DNA of 51,244 nt from contig NZ_AVAF01000010.1 in the NCBI RefSeq assembly GCF_000445185.1, forward strand, positions 1 to 51,244. The letters are read 5' to 3'. Of this stretch, positions 1 to 12,711 are shown in pieces. Each line of letters begins with the position of its first letter. The stretch's first letter is position 1. The DNA is from Thermoanaerobacter sp. A7A (GTDB lineage: Bacteria > Bacillota > Thermoanaerobacteria > Thermoanaerobacterales > Thermoanaerobacteraceae). The position numbers and the translations under genes were made by a program. The notes under the pieces were generated by a model. The model had not been told where the DNA came from, did not search any database, and was given only the letters and a program-made list of their open reading frames with translations.

Positions 1-164
1 GACGGAGGCGGGGCTGGAGCCACGGATGGCGGAAGCGGCCACCTGAGACAGGATGTCGAATGTGGCCGGAACCCCGCTGGAGTCTGAGAGCGAGCGTTAG
101 TTTAGCCTGCTTTGTCGCTGGAGCAACAAAATGCCAATCAAAATTATACTTTGTCAACAAGCTG
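1..164. repeat. Partial GC-rich palindromic element, copy 1 (TwoAYGGAY-like RNA core)
   Basis: This GC-rich stretch in an AT-rich genome shares structure and sequence blocks with the complete element at 25221-25485. Nested stems are visible: 8-13 with 72-77, 37-42 with 62-67, 47-50 with 54-57 (GGA loop) and 19-22 with 27-30 (CGGA loop). The paired bases differ from copy 2 but pairing is kept, which is covariation. The right end reads CTTTGTCAACAAGCTG and stops directly at the hairpin 165-185 at the end of gatD. Its left end lies outside the window, so a left terminal repeat and a target duplication cannot be tested here. An apparent reading frame through it is not believed to be coding. Confidence 0.75.
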
Positions 165-185
165 ATAGAGGCCGTAATCCTCTAT
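165..185 (-). terminator. Hairpin at the 3' end of gatD
   Basis: ATAGAGG and CCTCTAT form a 7-bp stem with a 7-base loop, and the stem includes the gatD stop codon at 182-184. Read on the minus strand there is no good T-run after the stem, because the palindromic element begins at once. It probably was, or still is, the gatD terminator. Confidence 0.55.
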
Positions 186-913
186 TTTTTTACAAATCTT
201 TCTATCAAAGATTGTTTAGCTTGTTGTTCTAAAGAGTCATCCAAAGGAGTTAATTCTACTTTTCCATATTTTCTCTTTAAAGCAGTTTCAATTAAAATAT
301 CTGCAAATTCAGGATTTTTGGGTAGTACTGGACCGTGGAGATATGTTCCATACACATTTTTATAGATACATCCTTCTGTTTTATCTTCTCCATTATTTCC
401 ATTTCCAATTATTACTTTACCTAAAGGCTCCATTTTTTCCAAAAAAGTTTTTCCTGAGTGATTCTCAAAACCTACCATTTTAAAATTTTTATCGGCTATA
501 TTTGTATCTATAACTATATTTCCTATCATTCTTCTATTACCAGCTATTGTCCAGGCTTTTAAAATTCCTAAACCTTCTAATTTGCTACCAGCCAGAGTTT
601 GATAGTATTCTCCAAGTAATTGATATCCTCCACATATAGCTAATACTGTCAAACCATCTTCAATAGCTGTTTTCAAATTTTTACCCTTTTTATTTTTTAA
701 ATCATCACTTACAATTTTTTGCTCTCTATCTGACCCTCCTCCTAAGAATAGAAGGTCTATGTCAGTAAATTCTTCAGTGTAATCTAAAGTTATTGGCTTT
801 ATCTCTATTTCAATTTTTCTCCATTCACATCTTTTTTTTAAAGCTACAATATTTCCTATGTCTCCATATAAGTTTAATAAATCAGGATACATGTGGCCAA
901 CGACTAATTTCAT
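182..913 (-). CDS. gatD: Lipid II isoglutaminyl synthase, glutamine amidotransferase subunit GatD
   Basis: This 243-residue class I glutamine amidotransferase of the CobB/CobQ-like type is expected to supply ammonia to MurT, which amidates the D-glutamate of lipid II in the cytoplasm. The nucleophile lies in AICGGYQ (Cys94), and a late His193 in YLHGP fits the catalytic histidine. The start at 913 overlaps the end of murT by four bases, which indicates translational coupling with its partner. The length is normal for GatD. A cobyric-acid-synthase-like role is unlikely because of the murT neighbour. The stop codon lies in the hairpin 165-185. Confidence 0.88.
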   Translation of the reverse strand: MKLVVGHMYPDLLNLYGDIGNIVALKKRCEWRKIEIEIKPITLDYTEEFTDIDLLFLGGGSDREQKIVSDDLKNKKGKNLKTAIEDGLTVLAICGGYQLLGEYYQTLAGSKLEGLGILKAWTIAGNRRMIGNIVIDTNIADKNFKMVGFENHSGKTFLEKMEPLGKVIIGNGNNGEDKTEGCIYKNVYGTYLHGPVLPKNPEFADILIETALKRKYGKVELTPLDDSLEQQAKQSLIERFVKK

Positions 914-2265
914 TTTTTTGCCTCCTGTAATTTTAAATATTTGCTTACATCATACAAAGAAGTGTAGTTGGGAAGTACAGCTATTAATTCTTCTTCTGTT
1001 AAATCAGCTATAGTGTCAAGAGCTTTTTCTATAGAATTTATTATTTTTATTTTTTTAATATCAAAGCCGGCATATTTTAATCTTACTGCCATGTCTTCTG
1101 CCCTTAAACCTGAAGTTACTATATAGTTTACTTTTGTCTTTGATAAAAAGCTTTCTAAGTTTACATCCCACAGCCAAGACACATCCCTTCCATCAGCGTA
1201 ATTATCATTTATAGAAATTAAAAGGTTTAAGGGTTTATTAAATTGAGATAGCATATTTAAAGTGCTTTCAAAACCGATGGGGTTTTTGATTAAATTTATT
1301 ATTGTCCTTTTGCTTTTTATTTTAGTTTTTTGTAATCTTCCTTCTATTGGCCAATAGCTTTCTATTGCTTTTAATATAGTGCTAAAGTCTATGTTCAACA
1401 AAATGCCAGCAGATATAGCTGCTAATAAATTATACACATTGTATAAGCCTATTAATCTACTTTTAACTGTAAAAATTTTATCTTTATAGTATAGATTAAA
1501 ATTTATTCCATCTTCATTTAAAAATATATTAGTGGCTTTAAAATTAGGATTTGGCCGCTTTTTGCCACAATTGGGGCAGTAATAGTCTCCCAGTTGCCCG
1601 TAATATATTTTTTTATATTCGTATTTGTGGGCACAAATTGGACAGTATTTTTGTTCAAAAGAAGAGGAGTTAATTCCTTCAATGTTGTCTTCAATTCCAT
1701 AGTAAAAAACTTTCGATTTTATTTCATCTCCTATTGAAGCTGTAAAAGGTTCATCAGCGTTTAGTAATACTATAGAATCTTGTGGCAGGTTTAAAAGGGC
1801 TTTTTTTACTTTTTCTACTGTTGTATCTAGTTCTCCATATCTGTCTAATTGGTCTCTAAAAAAGTTGGTTATTACTACTATATTGGGTTTTACATCTTCT
1901 ATCACAATGGGCATGTTTGCTTCATCTACTTCAAAAACGGTCGCATCTTTTTGTAAATTTCCCAAAAAATTGCTGCTTTTTATTAAAGCAGTCGCAATTC
2001 CCGTTTTCATATTTGCTCCTTCTTTGTTGTGTACAACACTTTTCCCAGCAGTGGTCAAAATAGAGGCTATTAATCCGGAAGTTGTAGTTTTGCCATTTGT
2101 ACCTGTTATTATTACTTTGTTGTTTTTTATGGGCCCTATTAGTTTTTCAATTAATTTAGAATCGTACTTTAGTGCGATTTTTCCGGGAAGAGATGTTCCA
2201 CCTTTTCCTGTGATTTTGCAGGATATGTTGATGAGTTTACCTATGTTGACGCCTAAAAATTTCAT
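910..2265 (-). CDS. murT: Lipid II isoglutaminyl synthase, Mur-ligase-like subunit MurT
   Basis: This 451-residue Mur ligase homologue activates the gamma-carboxylate of D-glutamate in lipid II with ATP and uses ammonia from GatD. The P-loop GTNGKTT is at residues 55-61. A zinc ribbon of the kind seen in MurT is inserted in the central domain (Cys208, Cys211, Cys230, Cys233). The C-terminal part matches DUF1727. The start follows GGAAGGTGG on the minus strand. It is the middle gene of csaA-murT-gatD, 31 bases after csaA and overlapping gatD. The ribbon is a family feature and not a disruption. Confidence 0.9.
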   Translation of the reverse strand: MKFLGVNIGKLINISCKITGKGGTSLPGKIALKYDSKLIEKLIGPIKNNKVIITGTNGKTTTSGLIASILTTAGKSVVHNKEGANMKTGIATALIKSSNFLGNLQKDATVFEVDEANMPIVIEDVKPNIVVITNFFRDQLDRYGELDTTVEKVKKALLNLPQDSIVLLNADEPFTASIGDEIKSKVFYYGIEDNIEGINSSSFEQKYCPICAHKYEYKKIYYGQLGDYYCPNCGKKRPNPNFKATNIFLNEDGINFNLYYKDKIFTVKSRLIGLYNVYNLLAAISAGILLNIDFSTILKAIESYWPIEGRLQKTKIKSKRTIINLIKNPIGFESTLNMLSQFNKPLNLLISINDNYADGRDVSWLWDVNLESFLSKTKVNYIVTSGLRAEDMAVRLKYAGFDIKKIKIINSIEKALDTIADLTEEELIAVLPNYTSLYDVSKYLKLQEAKK

Positions 2266-2296
2266 TATTTACCACCTTCCATAAAAAATAAAACCA

Positions 2297-2626
2297 TTAA
2301 TAGATTTTATTGCCTATTTTTACTTCTCTTTCTGGTTGAAGCAAGACGACATTCCCATCTTCGTCATCAACTCCAAGCAACAATACTTCAGATATAAAAT
2401 CTACTACTTGTTTTGGAGGAAAATTAACTACGCAGACCACCAATTTATTATACAACTCTTCTTTTTTGTACAATTTTGTTATTTGAGCGCTGGACTTTTT
2501 GATTCCTAATTCGCCAAAGTCAATTTTTAACTTATAAGCAGGTTTTTTTGCTTTTGGAAAGTCTTCTACCTCAATTATTCTTCCTATACGTATGTCAAGT
2601 TTTAAAAAATCTTCATAAGTAGCCAT
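2297..2626 (-). CDS. csaA: CsaA-type tRNA-binding (EMAP/Trbp111) protein
   Basis: This 109-residue single-domain OB-fold protein belongs to the tRNA-binding family that includes Bacillus CsaA, a protein with chaperone-like activity. The N-terminal FLKLDIRIGRI and the PPKQV segment near residue 72 are typical. The start at 2626 is chosen because GAGGTG precedes it at proper spacing; the upstream GTG lies inside that ribosome binding site. It heads a leftward operon with murT and gatD and is divergent from gyrB. The A/T-rich repeats at 2642-2691 lie in its promoter region. Confidence 0.88.
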   Translation of the reverse strand: MATYEDFLKLDIRIGRIIEVEDFPKAKKPAYKLKIDFGELGIKKSSAQITKLYKKEELYNKLVVCVVNFPPKQVVDFISEVLLLGVDDEDGNVVLLQPEREVKIGNKIY

Positions 2627-2641
2627 TGAATTCACCTCAAT

Positions 2642-2691
2642 TTAAGTATATTATATTATAGGTATATTTGTTAAGTATATTATATTATAGG
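2642..2691. repeat. 21-bp direct repeat in the csaA-gyrB intergenic region
   Basis: The block TTAAGTATATTATATTATAGG occurs exactly at 2642-2662 and 2671-2691, a 29-base period. Each copy carries a TATAAT-like sequence on the minus strand, so the pair may provide alternative -10 elements for csaA. It may also simply be a duplicated promoter segment. Confidence 0.8.
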
Positions 2692-2720
2692 CAATAATAA
2701 AAATAAAATTATTTCCTCTT

Positions 2721-2748
2721 CATTTCCCGGGAAATTTTTCGGGAAATG
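2721..2748. promoter_or_regulatory. Palindromic element upstream of the gyrB promoter
   Basis: ATTTCCCGGGAAAT at 2722-2735 is a perfect 14-bp palindrome. CATTTCCCG (2721-2729) also pairs with CGGGAAATG (2740-2748). It ends eight bases before the -35 of gyrB, a suitable place for an operator. The GC-rich core stands out against its surroundings. No known binding protein is recognised. Confidence 0.5.
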
Positions 2749-2755
2749 TTTTGAA

Positions 2756-4720
<1,965 letters not shown>

Positions 4721-4734
4721 AAGAGGTGAAATAG

Positions 4735-7158
4735 ATGAGTGAAGAAAAAGAGAAAGTAATCCCTGTAGACATTGAAGATGAAATGAAAAAATCTTATATA
4801 GATTATGCGATGAGTGTAATTGTTGGAAGGGCATTGCCAGATGTGAGAGATGGTTTAAAACCAGTTCATAGAAGGATTCTCTATGCTATGAATGAGTTGG
4901 GATTAACCCCTGACAAGCCATATAAAAAGAGCGTTGCAGTTGTTGGTGAAGTTTTAGGAAAATACCATCCTCACGGTGATGCAGCTGTTTACGATACTTT
5001 AGTGAGACTAGCACAGGATTTTTCAATGAGAGAAACTTTGATAGATGGGCACGGAAACTTTGGAAGCATAGATGGAGACCCTCCGGCTGCCATGAGGTAC
5101 ACAGAGGCGAGGCTTTCAAAAATTGCCCTTGAGATGCTTACAGATATCAACAAAGAGACAGTAGATTTTGTGCCAAACTTTGATGAGACTTTAAAGGAAC
5201 CAGTTGTACTTCCCTCTCGATTTCCTAATCTTTTAGTCAACGGCTCTCAAGGAATTGCTGTAGGTATGGCTACGAATATTCCTCCTCACAATTTAGGAGA
5301 AGTCATAGATGGAATTGTCGCTTATATAGACAATCCTTATATTTCAGTAGATGAACTGATGAAATATATAAAAGGACCTGACTTTCCTACAGGAGGAATA
5401 ATTCTAGGAAGAGACGGTATAAAAGAGACTTATGAGACAGGAAGAGGTAAAATTGTCGTTAGGGCAAAGGCAGAAATTGAAGAACACCACGGTAAGACGA
5501 GAATTGTAATTACTGAGATTCCTTATATGGTTTTAAAAGCTAAGTTAATTGAAAAAATAGCTGAGTTAGTCCGTGACAAGCACATAGAAGGGATTTCTGA
5601 TTTGAGAGATGAATCTGATAGGAATGGAATGAAAATTGTAATAGAGCTAAAAAGAGATGTCAATCCAAAGGTGATACTTAATAAACTTTATATGCACACA
5701 CAAATGCAGCAGACCTTTGGAGCTATAATGTTAGCTCTTGTAGATGGAGAGCCAAAAATACTAAATTTAAAGCAGATTATAGAAAAGTATGTAGATCATC
5801 AAGCGGATGTTGTAACGAGAAGGACCAAGTTTGACTTAAGAAAAGCAGAAGAAAGAGCCCATATTTTAGAAGGGTTAAAAATCGCCCTTGACCACATTGA
5901 TGAAGTGATAAACATAATAAGAAGTTCAAGGACAGAAGCAATTGCTAAACAAAATTTAATGGACAAGTTTGGGTTAAGCGAAAAACAAGCACAAGCGATA
6001 GTTGACATGAGATTAGGAAGGTTGACTGGGCTTGAAAGGCAAAAAGTAGAAGATGAGCTTAAGGAGTTAATTGAAAAGATAAAAGAATTGAAGGAAATTT
6101 TGGCAGATGAAAGAAAAGTGCTGGAAATAATCAAAAAAGAGCTTTTGGAAATAAAAGATAAATATGCTACTCCGAGAAAGACAAGCATTGTGGCAAAAGA
6201 AGAAGAGTTAGATTTAGAGGATTTGGTTCAATTGGAAGATGTTGTAGTGACAATGACACACTATGGATATATAAAGAGAATGCCTCTTGATACTTACAAG
6301 GCTCAAAAACGTGGAGGGAAAGGCATATTAGGTATATCTACAAGAGAAGATGACTTTGTAGAGGATATATTTATCACTACAACTCATGACAGACTGTTGT
6401 TCTTTACAAACAAAGGGAAAGTATATAGTTTAAGGACAATAGACATTCCTGAGACAGGAAGACAAGCAAAAGGCACGGCTATTGTCAATCTCATACAGAT
6501 AGCTCAAGGAGAGAAAGTCACAGCGGTTATTCCTCTTAAAAAGTCAGAAGATATTAAGTATATTGTGATGTGCACTAAAAAAGGCATAATTAAAAAGACT
6601 TCTATAGAAGAGTTCAGGTCAATTAAGAGAAATGGTATAATTGCTATCACGTTGGAAGAAAGTGATGAGCTTATAAATGTAAAATTAACAAATGGAGAAA
6701 GAGAAATAATAATAGGGACTGCCAGAGGCTATGCTATAAGATTTAATGAAAAAGACATAAGACCTATGGGAAGAGTGGCAAAAGGTGTAATAGCTATTTC
6801 CTTGAGAGAAGATGATGAAGTGGTAGAAATGGACCTTGTTCATCCCAATAGCGAAATTTTAGTAGTAACAGAAAATGGATTTGGGAAGAGAACGGACTTA
6901 GAGGAATACAGGCTTCAAACAAGAGCAGGAAAGGGAATAATTGCAATAAGGCTTAGCGAAAAGACTGGTAAATTGGTGTCTATACGGTCAGTAAATCCGG
7001 AAGATGAATTTATGATAATTTCTGCAAATGGGATTCTTATAAGAATGAAGGTGTCCGATATTTCTAAGATGCACAGAGATACAAGAGGAGTAACCCTTAT
7101 GAAGCTTGATGATGGTGACAGGGTTGTTTCTACTGCAAGAATAGAAAATGAAGAATAA
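4735..7158 (+). CDS. gyrA: DNA gyrase subunit A
   Basis: This is the DNA breakage-reunion subunit of gyrase (807 residues). The catalytic tyrosine is Tyr122 in [10 protein letters not shown]. The C-terminal beta-pinwheel domain carries the GyrA box QKRGGKG near residue 523, which identifies gyrase and not topoisomerase IV. In the helix [10 protein letters not shown], the position equal to E. coli Ser83 is Ala83, while Asp87 is kept. The gene is co-transcribed with gyrB and ends at a strong terminator shared with the convergent oxidoreductase gene. Confidence 0.97.
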   Translation: MSEEKEKVIPVDIEDEMKKSYIDYAMSVIVGRALPDVRDGLKPVHRRILYAMNELGLTPDKPYKKSVAVVGEVLGKYHPHGDAAVYDTLVRLAQDFSMRETLIDGHGNFGSIDGDPPAAMRYTEARLSKIALEMLTDINKETVDFVPNFDETLKEPVVLPSRFPNLLVNGSQGIAVGMATNIPPHNLGEVIDGIVAYIDNPYISVDELMKYIKGPDFPTGGIILGRDGIKETYETGRGKIVVRAKAEIEEHHGKTRIVITEIPYMVLKAKLIEKIAELVRDKHIEGISDLRDESDRNGMKIVIELKRDVNPKVILNKLYMHTQMQQTFGAIMLALVDGEPKILNLKQIIEKYVDHQADVVTRRTKFDLRKAEERAHILEGLKIALDHIDEVINIIRSSRTEAIAKQNLMDKFGLSEKQAQAIVDMRLGRLTGLERQKVEDELKELIEKIKELKEILADERKVLEIIKKELLEIKDKYATPRKTSIVAKEEELDLEDLVQLEDVVVTMTHYGYIKRMPLDTYKAQKRGGKGILGISTREDDFVEDIFITTTHDRLLFFTNKGKVYSLRTIDIPETGRQAKGTAIVNLIQIAQGEKVTAVIPLKKSEDIKYIVMCTKKGIIKKTSIEEFRSIKRNGIIAITLEESDELINVKLTNGEREIIIGTARGYAIRFNEKDIRPMGRVAKGVIAISLREDDEVVEMDLVHPNSEILVVTENGFGKRTDLEEYRLQTRAGKGIIAIRLSEKTGKLVSIRSVNPEDEFMIISANGILIRMKVSDISKMHRDTRGVTLMKLDDGDRVVSTARIENEE

Positions 7159-7159
7159 A

Positions 7160-7193
7160 AATAAGCCCTCAATTTTTGGGGGCTTATTTTTTA
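7160..7193. terminator. Bidirectional terminator between gyrA and the oxidoreductase gene
   Basis: AATAAGCCC and GGGCTTATT flank a short AT-rich loop and are followed by T6 on the plus strand; A-rich sequence on the other side would serve the minus strand. The stop codon of the convergent gene (7184-7186) lies inside the stem. Confidence 0.85.
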
Positions 7194-8197
7194 AAAGCTC
7201 TTTCATATTGTTTTGGCCAGTCTTCCTTTGAAGTGTAGGTATGCAGAACCCAATAGGGATTTCTTAAAAGTTCTCTTCCAAGTGCAACTAAGTCTGCCCT
7301 TTCATTTGAAAGAATTTCTTCTGCAAGCTCTTGTGTCGTTATTAATCCTACCGCAGAAGTTTTTATATTACAGCGCTTTTTAATTGTTTCAGCGTATTTA
7401 ACTTGATATCCAGGATATAGATTTATATCAACATTTAAAAGTCCTCCACTGCTTACATCAATTAAATCAACTTTGTCTTTTATCATGTTGATATATTCTA
7501 CCATCATATCTATGTTTATTCCGCCTTCCATGTAATCATCTGCAGATACACGCACGAAAATAGGTTTATTTTCAGGCCAATTTTTTCTAACTTCATCTAT
7601 CACTTCAATTAAAAATCTTGCTCTATTTTCAATGCTATTGCCGTATTCATCTTTTCGTTTATTTGAAAGAGGAGAAAGAAATTCGTGGATTAAATAGCCG
7701 TGAGCTGCATGTATTTCAACCACATCATAACCTGCTAAATGAGCCCTTCTGGCAGCCTCTCCAAAAGCTTTTACTATAGATTTTATTTCCTCAACTGATA
7801 ATTCTCTTGGGAGTTTGTAGTGGTTTCCTGCTTTAATAGGGGAAGGTCCTACAACATCTTCATAAAGTATATCACATTTTCTTCCTGCATGAGCAAGCTG
7901 TATTCCCATCACAGCGCCATTTGCTTTACAAATGTCTACAATTTTTTTTAATTCTTTAACTTGTTCATCATTCCATATACCAAGGTCATGGTCAGTTATT
8001 CTTCCTCTGCTTTCAACAGCTGTAGCTTCTTGCATAATAAGTCCTACTCCACCAATAGCCCTTGTGGCGTAATGAACTATATGCCAGTCATTTGGCATCC
8101 CATTTGTAGAAGCTGTGTACATACACATAGGAGACATCATGATTCTATTTTTTATTGTAATATCCTTTATCTTTAAAGGTATATGTAAAATACTCAT
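7184..8197 (-). CDS. namA: NADH:flavin oxidoreductase, old yellow enzyme family (YqjM/NamA-like)
   Basis: This 337-residue FMN-dependent TIM-barrel enzyme probably reduces activated C=C bonds such as those in enones or nitro compounds, using NAD(P)H. YqjM-type marks are Cys25 in SPMCMYT (a flavin-tuning cysteine in that class), QLAHAGRK, EIHAAHGYLIHEFLSP and the N-K-R-x-D-E-Y-G segment. The start at 8197 has GGAGAG at good spacing; the GTG six bases upstream overlaps that site. It is a single gene, convergent with gyrA. The natural substrate cannot be told from sequence. Confidence 0.85.
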   Translation of the reverse strand: MSILHIPLKIKDITIKNRIMMSPMCMYTASTNGMPNDWHIVHYATRAIGGVGLIMQEATAVESRGRITDHDLGIWNDEQVKELKKIVDICKANGAVMGIQLAHAGRKCDILYEDVVGPSPIKAGNHYKLPRELSVEEIKSIVKAFGEAARRAHLAGYDVVEIHAAHGYLIHEFLSPLSNKRKDEYGNSIENRARFLIEVIDEVRKNWPENKPIFVRVSADDYMEGGINIDMMVEYINMIKDKVDLIDVSSGGLLNVDINLYPGYQVKYAETIKKRCNIKTSAVGLITTQELAEEILSNERADLVALGRELLRNPYWVLHTYTSKEDWPKQYERAFKK

Positions 8198-8399
8198 AAA
8201 CACTCTCCTTTCTTGAACTTTCTAATTTTAATCATAATACATATCTTTTTAAAAACCAAATTTAGCAAAAATGTTTAAGCTGCATGTGATTAAAGCAATT
8301 TTTAATGATAGTTAAAAAAAGAGCAATTTTTTTGGGAGATATTTAAAATTTTTTAGTAAATGTAAACGATAGATTATTGAAAATTTACAAATAATTTAG

Positions 8400-8428
8400 T
8401 TGACTAAAGTAAAATATGCTGTTAAAAT
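8400..8428 (+). promoter_or_regulatory. Promoter of the ilv-leu operon
   Basis: TTGACT (8400-8405), a 17-base spacer and TAAAAT (8423-8428) form a near-consensus vegetative promoter just ahead of the T-box leader. Its -10 lies in the left arm of the inverted repeat 8416-8467. Confidence 0.8.
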
Positions 8429-8467
8429 AACAAGTAACTTTAACTGGATTTACTTTTTTAACAGCAT
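8416..8467. repeat. 12-bp inverted repeat overlapping the ilv-leu promoter
   Basis: ATGCTGTTAAAA (8416-8427) and TTTTAACAGCAT (8456-8467) are perfect inverted copies 28 bases apart. The left arm covers the -10 hexamer and the right arm lies in the early transcribed region. This geometry fits two half-operators of a repressor. The full stem could not form in the RNA, because the start point lies between the arms. Confidence 0.6.
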
Positions 8468-8469
8468 AC

Positions 8470-8735
8470 AGGATAAAAAGCGATGAAGGTGAGGGGTATG
8501 TGCGTAGGCTTAAGAGAGCCGGTGGGTGGTGCAAACCGGTGCCGAGGCGCATATTAGATCGCTCTGGAGCTGTATAGCTGAACGGCGGTAAGCTTATTAG
8601 GCTATACCGGGATTACCCGTTACAGGTCAAGTTGTATAACTTGGTGAGGCTATTGCCGTGAGGTAATAGCGAAAACAGGTGGTACCGCGTGGAGAAAATC
8701 CCCGCCCTGTGCTTTCAGGGCGGGGAATGATTTTT
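8470..8735 (+). promoter_or_regulatory. T-box leader (Leu-type) of the ilv-leu operon
   Basis: The leader has the T-box stem I distal sequence (GAGAGCCGGTGGGTGGTG), GGAGC near 8576 and the antiterminator bulge AGGTGGTACCGCG at 8677-8689. The UGGU at 8680-8683 would pair with ACCA ends, which fits a tRNA with discriminator A. Stem I pairs AGCGAT with ATCGCT, leaving UUAG in the specifier loop. By analogy with the serS leader, the specifier is UUA (8554-8556, Leu) followed by a purine; AUU (Ile) one base earlier is the alternative. A 10-bp terminator stem, 8700-8709 with 8716-8725, is followed by a T-run. Confidence 0.93.
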
Positions 8736-8752
8736 ATATAGGGGGTGATAAT

Positions 8753-10251
<1,499 letters not shown>

Positions 10252-10270
10252 ATAAGGAGGTAGATAGGCG

Positions 10271-11467
10271 ATGGGGGTCAAAAGAGTCATTGTTTTTGAC
10301 ACTACGTTACGAGATGGTGAGCAGACTCCTGGTGTGAATTTTAACAGCAATGACAAGTTTGAAATAGCAAAGCAATTGGTAAATTTAGGGGTAGATGTCA
10401 TAGAAGCTGGATTTCCCGCGGCTTCAAATGGAGATTTTGAAGCAGTCAAAAATATTGCTGACAAATTAAGAGGGGTTACTATTGCTGCAATGGCAAGGTC
10501 TGTAAAAGAGGATATAGACAGAGCTAGCAGCGCTTTGAAAAATGCTGAAAGGTCGAGATTACACGTTTTTATCGCAACTTCTGATATACATCTTAAATAC
10601 AAACTTAAGATGTCAAGAGAAGAAATGCTTGAAAAAGCCGTTGAAATGGTAAAATACGCAAAAGGAAAATTTGATGAGATTCAATTTTCAGCAGAAGACG
10701 CTTCAAGGACTGATTGGGATTTCTTAGTAAAAGTTTTTAGTGAGGTAATTGATGCAGGAGCAAATGTAATAAATGTGCCCGATACTGTGGGATATGCGAT
10801 GCCAAGAGAATTTGGAGAACTCATAAAATACATCAGAAATAATGTTCCCAACATCGATGGAGTAATGATAAGTGCTCATTGTCACAATGATTTAGGAATG
10901 GCTGTAGCGAATTCTTTGTCTGCCATAGAAAACGGAGCAACTCAGGTAGAAGTGACTGTAAACGGAATAGGAGAAAGGGCAGGAAATGCAGCTATGGAAG
11001 AAGTAGTGATGGCATTAAATACGAGAAAAGATTATTTTGGCCTTGTTCACGGAATAAACACTAAAGAGATATACAATACAAGCAAATTGGTAAGCGAACT
11101 TACAGGAATTAAACTCCAACCTAATAAAGCAATTGTAGGTGCTAATGCTTTTAGACATCAAGCGGGAATTCACCAACATGGAGTTATAAACAACAGAGCT
11201 ACTTATGAAATAATGAAACCAGAGGACATTGGAATAATTCCAGATACTTTTGCATTAGGTAAGCTTTCAGGAAGAAATGCTTTTGAATTGAAAGTCAGAC
11301 AATTGGGGTACAATAATCTTTCACCAGGAGAATTAAGTGATGCTTTTAGAAGGTTTAAAGATTTGGCAGACAGAAAAAAGGTCATTGTGGATGAGGATAT
11401 AAGATTTGTTGTTGAAGAGACTTTGGAAGAGTTTAGGAGTTTTAAGGAGGGAGAAGCTTGGGCTTAA
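10271..11467 (+). CDS. leuA: 2-Isopropylmalate synthase, short form without regulatory domain
   Basis: This protein condenses 2-ketoisovalerate with acetyl-CoA, the first committed step to leucine. The DRE-TIM barrel motif [13 protein letters not shown] begins at residue 10, and the metal-binding [13 protein letters not shown] and the [10 protein letters not shown] segment are intact. The protein has 398 residues, about 110 fewer than usual, and stops just after the linker subdomain, so the C-terminal LeuA dimer domain that senses leucine is absent. leuC overlaps the end by 10 bases, so this is the natural end and not a late frameshift. Homocitrate or citramalate synthase is less likely in this operon. 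Confidence 0.9.
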   Translation: MGVKRVIVFDTTLRDGEQTPGVNFNSNDKFEIAKQLVNLGVDVIEAGFPAASNGDFEAVKNIADKLRGVTIAAMARSVKEDIDRASSALKNAERSRLHVFIATSDIHLKYKLKMSREEMLEKAVEMVKYAKGKFDEIQFSAEDASRTDWDFLVKVFSEVIDAGANVINVPDTVGYAMPREFGELIKYIRNNVPNIDGVMISAHCHNDLGMAVANSLSAIENGATQVEVTVNGIGERAGNAAMEEVVMALNTRKDYFGLVHGINTKEIYNTSKLVSELTGIKLQPNKAIVGANAFRHQAGIHQHGVINNRATYEIMKPEDIGIIPDTFALGKLSGRNAFELKVRQLGYNNLSPGELSDAFRRFKDLADRKKVIVDEDIRFVVEETLEEFRSFKEGEAWA

Positions 11468-12711
11468 CATTGACACAAAAGATATTGTCAGCAAAAGTTG
11501 GTAGAGAAGTAAAACCAGGGGAGTTAATTGAAGTTGATGTGGATATGGTGTTAGGCAATGACGTCACTGCTCCTGTTGCTATAAAGGAGTTTGAAAAGAT
11601 AGGCATTGATAGAGTTTTTGACAATACAAAAATTGCCCTTGTTCCTGATCATTTTGTTCCTAATAAAGATATAAAATCGGCGGAGCAAGTGAATATAATG
11701 AGAAAATTTGCAAAAAAACATGGAATAGTAAATTTCTTTGAAGTAGGGCAAATGGGAATAGAGCACGCACTTTTACCCGAAAAAGGACTTGTACTTCCTG
11801 GGGATGTTGTCATAGGTGCCGATTCTCATACTTGTACCTATGGCGCTCTTACTTGTTTTTCTACAGGAGTTGGAAGCACTGACATGGCGGCAGCGATGGC
11901 GACAGGCAAGGCTTGGTTTAAAGTGCCAGAAGCTATAAAATTTGTGTTAAAAGGCAATTTGCAAAAATGGGTAAGCGGAAAAGATGTTATCTTGTATATA
12001 ATCGGAAAAATAGGAGTTGACGGAGCTTTATACAAATCTATGGAATTTACAGGAAACATAAAAGCTTTGTCAATCGACGATAGATTCACAATTGCCAATA
12101 TGGCAATTGAAGCAGGGGCTAAAAACGGTATTTTCGATTTTGACAAAATTACCGACGCATATGTTAAAGGGAGAGCAAAAAGAGAATATAAAGTATTTGA
12201 AAGGGATGAAGATGCTGAGTACAGTGAGGTTTATGAGATAAATTTGGATGAGATAAGGCCTCAAGTAGCATTTCCTCATTTGCCTGAAAACACCAGAAAT
12301 ATTGATGAGGTTGGAAAAGTGAAAATAGACCAAGTTGTTATTGGTTCTTGTACGAATGGACGTCTCTCAGATATGGAGATAGCGTATAAGATACTAAAAG
12401 GCAAAAAGGTTCATCCTGATGTAAGACTTTTAATTTTTCCCGCAACACAGGAAATATACTTAGAATGTGTTAAAAGAGGTTACATCGAAGAGTTTATAAA
12501 AGCAGGTGCGGCAGTATCTACTCCTACTTGTGGACCTTGCCTTGGCGGACATATGGGAATTTTGGCTAAAGGAGAAAGGGCACTGGCTACTACTAATAGA
12601 AATTTTGTAGGAAGAATGGGACATCCTGAGAGTGAAGTGTATCTTTCAAGTCCAGCTGTTGCGGCGGCTTCAGCTATTGCAGGATATATCGTAAGTCCAG
12701 AGGAGGTATAA
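11458..12711 (+). CDS. leuC: 3-Isopropylmalate dehydratase, large subunit
   Basis: This 417-residue aconitase-family protein, with LeuD, isomerises 2- to 3-isopropylmalate. Its 4Fe-4S ligands are visible in [10 protein letters not shown] and in the CGPCLGG motif. [12 protein letters not shown] is a further family mark. The length matches the short archaeal-type LeuC found in many clostridia. Translation starts at TTG 11458 behind AAGGAGGG, inside the end of leuA. The stop overlaps the first base of leuD. Confidence 0.95.
   Translation: MGLTLTQKILSAKVGREVKPGELIEVDVDMVLGNDVTAPVAIKEFEKIGIDRVFDNTKIALVPDHFVPNKDIKSAEQVNIMRKFAKKHGIVNFFEVGQMGIEHALLPEKGLVLPGDVVIGADSHTCTYGALTCFSTGVGSTDMAAAMATGKAWFKVPEAIKFVLKGNLQKWVSGKDVILYIIGKIGVDGALYKSMEFTGNIKALSIDDRFTIANMAIEAGAKNGIFDFDKITDAYVKGRAKREYKVFERDEDAEYSEVYEINLDEIRPQVAFPHLPENTRNIDEVGKVKIDQVVIGSCTNGRLSDMEIAYKILKGKKVHPDVRLLIFPATQEIYLECVKRGYIEEFIKAGAAVSTPTCGPCLGGHMGILAKGERALATTNRNFVGRMGHPESEVYLSSPAVAAASAIAGYIVSPEEV

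Noticed and set aside
8-77. GGA-loop hairpins as a CsrA-sequestering RNA
   Set aside because: GACAGGATGTC looks like a CsrA site, but only in copy 1. The AYGGAY hairpin pair fits both copies better, so a CsrA link is not claimed.
60-365. Open frame through copy 1 of the palindromic element and antisense to gatD
   Set aside because: It has no ribosome binding site and crosses a structured repeat and the end of a clear gene on the other strand.
1533-1640. The CxxC pairs in murT as an inserted foreign domain
   Set aside because: The zinc ribbon is a normal part of the MurT family.
2642-2691. Direct repeats as a CRISPR or origin iteron array
   Set aside because: There are only two units with an eight-base gap, they are very AT-rich, and no cas genes or DnaA-box clusters were seen.
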